Source: Betaproteobacteria bacterium
GTDB taxonomy: Bacteria; Pseudomonadota; Gammaproteobacteria; Burkholderiales; SG8-39
Length of the DNA stretch: 7,331 nucleotides
Direction: 5' to 3'
NCBI GenBank assembly: GCA_007280315.1
Contig: QYQC01000081.1
Span: 1-7,331, forward strand
Below, in pieces: positions 4,642 through 7,331 of this stretch. Made by a program: the position numbers and the translations under genes. Each line of letters starts with the position of its first letter. Within the stretch, counting starts at the first letter, position 1. The notes under the pieces were generated by a model. The model was not told the origin of the DNA and did no database searches. It was given only the letters and a program-made list of their open reading frames with translations.

Positions 4642-5904
4642 TTGCATCTACTGATATCTCTGTTGCTGGTGTTGGGCCTGACGGCGCAGGCGCAAGCTCA
4701 GGCGCCCGACCTCGCGCACCTAAACCTCGCCGAAGCTGACGCGCTTCCCGCGCAAAAGAACCGCGAGCTGCAGGCGGCGCGGCGCGCGGTCGAGTCCGCG
4801 GCGGCCGCAACGCTGAGCGCCGGCCAGCAGCCGAACCCGAGTCTTTCGGTGAGCACGGTGAACATCAGTCCCAGCCGCGGCATCGGCAGCGGCGGCCTGC
4901 GAGACAAAACCGTGGACAGCACCATACGTCTGGATCAACTGATCGAGCGCGGCAACAAGCGTGACCTTCGCCTGTCCGCGGCGAAACGACTCGAGGCGGC
5001 GAGCAGCGAGGATCTCGCCGACGTGTTGCGCCAGCAGCGCCTTGCGCTGCGTTCGAGCTACTACGACCTGCTGCTGACGCAGGACCGGCTGGCGATCAGC
5101 TCTGACACCACCGATCTGTATCAACAAAGCCTGCGCGCGGCCGACCTGCGCCTGAAAGCAGGCGACATCGCCGCCTCTGACGTGGCGCGCATCCGCGTCG
5201 ATGCGCAGCGCGCCCAGAACGACACGCGCGCCGCCGAAGCCGAGCGCAGGCGCGCGCAGTTCGCACTCGCCTACTTGATCGGCGCAGAGCTGCACGCCGA
5301 CCAGCTCAAGGCCACTGATGCATGGCCCGCGCCGCAAGCGCTGGAGGCAGTCGATGCCGACGCGCTGATCGAGCGCCGGCCGGATGTGCGCGCCGCGCGC
5401 GCCCGCATCGAGGCGGCGGGCGCCGCGCGGGAGCTTGCGCGCAGCCTGCGCACGCGCGACGTGTCCGTGGGGGTGCAGTACGAGCGTTTCCCGGACAATT
5501 TCGGCAACAGCGCCAACAGCTATGGCGTCGCGCTCAGCATTCCGATTTTCACGCGCTATTACTACGAGGGCGAGATCGCTCAGGCCGAGTCCGCCTACGA
5601 TTCCGCCACGGACAATCTCGAACGCACCCGCGCCGTCGCCCGGGCCGAGATCGCCCGCGCGCGTTCGGATGTGGCCGCCGCGGCCGAGCGGCTGGCGCGT
5701 TACCGGGACAGCATGCTCGAAGAAGCAAAGAAGTCGGCCGACTCGGCCGAGTTCGCCTACAAGAACGGCGCCATCGGCGTGATGGACCTGCTCGATGCGC
5801 GGCGCACGTTGCGGGCGATACAGCTGGACGCCGCCGCGGCCCAGGCGGATCACGCCAGGGCGCTGGCGGCGTGGCAATTCGGCATTGCGAAAGGCGGCGA
5901 ATGA
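4642..5904 (+). CDS. Outer-membrane efflux channel, TolC superfamily (CzcC-like)
   Basis: The outer-membrane component of the metal efflux system, a trimeric beta-barrel and periplasmic alpha-tunnel that docks on the adaptor encoded next. From TTG 4642 the protein is 420 residues with a signal peptide MHLLISLLLVLGLTAQAQA. GGA at 4633-4635 is a weak ribosome site 6 bases away. A GTG at 4564 would add 26 residues but lies before the -10 box. Two outer-membrane efflux repeats follow: about 28-215, with VDSTIRLDQLIERGNKRDLR (91-110) typical of the CzcC branch and a long helix SSYYDLLLTQDRLAIS, and about 240-415, with ERRPDVRAARARIEAA (244-259), the membrane strand GVALSIPIFTRYYYEG (295-310) and GAIGVMDLLDARRTLRA (376-392). 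No lipobox cysteine is present, so it is not a lipidated OprM-type channel. Start uncertain, family secure. Confidence 0.9.
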   Translation: MHLLISLLLVLGLTAQAQAQAPDLAHLNLAEADALPAQKNRELQAARRAVESAAAATLSAGQQPNPSLSVSTVNISPSRGIGSGGLRDKTVDSTIRLDQLIERGNKRDLRLSAAKRLEAASSEDLADVLRQQRLALRSSYYDLLLTQDRLAISSDTTDLYQQSLRAADLRLKAGDIAASDVARIRVDAQRAQNDTRAAEAERRRAQFALAYLIGAELHADQLKATDAWPAPQALEAVDADALIERRPDVRAARARIEAAGAARELARSLRTRDVSVGVQYERFPDNFGNSANSYGVALSIPIFTRYYYEGEIAQAESAYDSATDNLERTRAVARAEIARARSDVAAAAERLARYRDSMLEEAKKSADSAEFAYKNGAIGVMDLLDARRTLRAIQLDAAAAQADHARALAAWQFGIAKGGE

Positions 5905-7097
5905 TGAGCAACGTTCAAACATCGGTCGGGGCGAGGGCGCCCCTCCTGCAGAATGGAGGTCGAGTGGTTGGTTCGCTGTGGATGGTATTGTTTGCGGCGC
6001 TGCTCGCGACCGGCTGCGACCAGGTCGAAAAGAAACCCGAGGCGCCGCGCGCCATACTCGAGGGCAACAAGATTGTGTTTCCAGCGGGCGCGGCACAGCT
6101 GACCACGATCAAATCCGAGCCCGCCGCGGCGGGCAAACCCGCGACGCTGCGCATTTCCGGCAGGCTGGTGTGGGACGAGAGCAAGACCGTGCGCGTGTTT
6201 CCGCCCTTCTCCGGGCGGGTAATACGCATCCTCGCCAATCCCGGCAGCACGGTGAAACCGGGACAGGCGCTGGCGCTGCTCGCTTCGCCCGAGTTCGGTC
6301 AGGCCCAGGCCGACGCGCGCCGTGGTACTACCGACTTTGTACTCGCCGAGAAAAATCTTGCGCGGCTGCGCGAGCTGCACGCCAACGGTGTTGCGCCGCG
6401 CAAGGACCTGCACGCAGCCGAAGCCGATTACGCGCGCGCCCAGTCGGAGATGCAGCGCGCGCAGACCAAAATCAACCTCTACGGCGGCAACGAGACCGCA
6501 GTAGATCAAAGCTTCACGCTCAAGAGCCCCATCGCCGGAACGGTGGTCGAGCGCAACATCAATCCGGGCCAGGAGCTGCGCTCCGACCTGATGCTGGCGA
6601 ATGCGCCGGCGATGTTCGTGATCACCGATCCGGGCCACCTCTGGGTTCAGCTCGACGCCGGCGAACGCGACCTGCCGTATTTGCTGCGCGGACAGAAACT
6701 GCGGCTTCGAACCTCCTCCTATTCCGAAGATTCCTTTTCCGCCACGGTTGACCTCGTGTCAGATTTCATCGATCCGGTGACGCGGGTGATAAAGGTGCGT
6801 GGATCGGTTGACAACCGCGAGCGCAAACTGAAGGGCGAAATGTTCGTCACCGCGGAAATCGACATCGGCACCCGACCCGGCGTGCAGGTCCCGGCCAAGG
6901 CGGTGTTTCTGGTGGGAGACAAGTACTATGCGTTCACCGAGGATGCGCCCGGCAGCTTTACCCGAGTCGAGGTCAAGACCGGCGGTGAGGCCAACGGCAG
7001 CATCGGCGTTGTGGCCGGACTGGCGCCGGGACAGAAGGTGGTGGTCGAAGGCAGCCTGCTGCTGCAGCGTTTGCTCAGACAGCTTACCGGTGGTTAG
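5901..7097 (+). CDS. Periplasmic adaptor (membrane fusion) lipoprotein of heavy-metal RND efflux, CzcB-like
   Basis: A 398-residue adaptor that links the inner-membrane pump to the outer-membrane channel. ATG 5901 (or the adjoining ATG 5904) overlaps the previous stop as ATGATGA, with AAAGG at 5890-5894 before it. LWMVLFAALLATGCDQV (26-42) is a lipoprotein signal with Cys39; Asp at +2 would keep it in the inner membrane. Domains: half-lipoyl TVRVFPPFSGRVIRILANPG (96-115) and VKPGQALALLASPEFG; a short alpha-hairpin with ARRGTTDFVLAEKNLARLRE and LHAAEADYARAQSEMQRAQ (139-188); second half-lipoyl LKSPIAGTVVERNINPGQEL (207-226); beta-barrel about 240-325 with DFIDPVTRVIKVRG (288-301); membrane-proximal domain from VPAKAVFL (330-337). 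A perfect GGAGGT at 5955-5960 precedes GTG 5964, a possible second start that would give a shorter signal peptide. No Met/His metal-binding extension of CusB or CzcB type is evident. Confidence 0.92.
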   Translation: MMSNVQTSVGARAPLLQNGGRVVGSLWMVLFAALLATGCDQVEKKPEAPRAILEGNKIVFPAGAAQLTTIKSEPAAAGKPATLRISGRLVWDESKTVRVFPPFSGRVIRILANPGSTVKPGQALALLASPEFGQAQADARRGTTDFVLAEKNLARLRELHANGVAPRKDLHAAEADYARAQSEMQRAQTKINLYGGNETAVDQSFTLKSPIAGTVVERNINPGQELRSDLMLANAPAMFVITDPGHLWVQLDAGERDLPYLLRGQKLRLRTSSYSEDSFSATVDLVSDFIDPVTRVIKVRGSVDNRERKLKGEMFVTAEIDIGTRPGVQVPAKAVFLVGDKYYAFTEDAPGSFTRVEVKTGGEANGSIGVVAGLAPGQKVVVEGSLLLQRLLRQLTGG

Positions 7098-7141
7098 GAC
7101 GCTCCAGTGGCGGGTATGTTTGCACTGCGGTCGGCCGCGCG

Positions 7142-7331
7142 ATGATTAAGCGCATCGTCTTCTTCGCGCTGCACCAGCCGCTGTTCATCATCCTCGGGGT
7201 GATCCTGTTCATCGGCGGCGGCATCATCGCGGTCAAAGCGCTTCCGGTGGAAGCGTTTTCCGATGTCACCGACACGCAGGTGACGGTGATCACGCTCTAC
7301 CCGGGGCGCGCCGCCGAGGAGGTGGAGAAAA
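7142..7331 (+). CDS. Heavy-metal RND efflux pump, CzcA/CusA family, N-terminal fragment (cut by window end)
   Basis: The first 63 residues of the inner-membrane, proton-driven pump subunit; the full protein is normally about 1,030-1,060 residues. MIKRIVFFALHQP is the cytoplasmic start helix, LFIILGVILFIGGGIIAV (14-31) is transmembrane helix 1, and LPVEAFSDVTDTQVTVITLY with PGRAAEEVEK is the conserved periplasmic entry of the heavy-metal efflux (HME) branch. The usual motif is PVEAFPDVT; here Ser replaces the Pro, a one-base change. ATG 7142 lacks a clear ribosome site and follows the adaptor stop by 44 bases. A nine-codon frame (ATG 7116, stop 7143-7145) overlaps this ATG and could couple its translation, though this may be chance. 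The gene completes the channel-adaptor-pump order. Metal specificity needs the missing transmembrane helix 4 motif. Confidence 0.93.
   Translation, partial: MIKRIVFFALHQPLFIILGVILFIGGGIIAVKALPVEAFSDVTDTQVTVITLYPGRAAEEVEK

Noticed and set aside
4522..4647. 42-residue N-terminal extension of TsaD
   Set aside because: TsaD universally begins close to the GIETSCDETG motif, and the extension runs through the divergent promoter region.
5322..5900. Upstream extension of the adaptor frame within the channel gene
   Set aside because: The Arg-rich translation has no homology-like pattern and overlaps a well-supported gene; the adaptor begins at the ATGATGA overlap.
4720..6096. Long antisense open frame of 458 codons on the minus strand
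   Set aside because: It lies opposite the efflux channel gene and adaptor start, is very rich in Arg/Ala/Gly, has no family motif, and is explained by high GC at third codon positions.
7116..7145. Nine-codon frame overlapping the RND pump start
   Set aside because: An ATGA-type overlap of so short a frame is common by chance and no good ribosome site precedes it; mentioned only in the pump entry.

Overview
The window is GC-rich, densely coding chromosomal DNA, most likely from a betaproteobacterium (Burkholderiales/Nitrosomonadales type). This rests on codon usage, the style of the TsaD and heavy-metal efflux proteins and the polysaccharide glycosyltransferase; no rRNA or single-lineage marker is present, so the placement is inference. 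I see no tRNA, rRNA, CRISPR array or complete insertion sequence, and no gene-free stretch over 300 bases.

Left part (1-3333): an accessory, partly decayed region at the edge of a surface-polysaccharide locus. It holds the 3' end of a NodU/CmcH-type carbamoyltransferase, a type II antitoxin followed by a decayed RelE/ParE-type toxin, a complete GT4 glycosyltransferase of WbuB type, a galE remnant on the minus strand that has lost its middle, and an apparently intact CopG/ParD-ParE toxin-antitoxin pair. Both antitoxin genes have a short palindrome over or near a TATAC-type -10 box, the usual arrangement for autoregulation.

Middle (3436-4521, minus strand): tsaD, the housekeeping tRNA t6A-modification gene, convergent with the second toxin and divergent from the efflux genes.

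Right part (4642-7331, plus strand): a heavy-metal-type RND tripartite efflux operon in the order outer-membrane factor (CzcC-like), lipoprotein periplasmic adaptor (CzcB-like), inner-membrane pump (CzcA/CusA-like, cut by the window end). The first two genes overlap by ATGA. The products should form one envelope-spanning metal export channel; the metal cannot be decided from what is visible.

Most unusual observation: two short palindromic elements sharing the core GTAGGAGCGA, resembling REP elements, lie inside coding sequence, one in the glycosyltransferase gene and one near the 3' end of tsaD, in opposite orientation to the reading frame. Both keep the frame and appear to add about 10-18 residues at protein loops, recalling the Rickettsia palindromic elements that insert in frame into genes.
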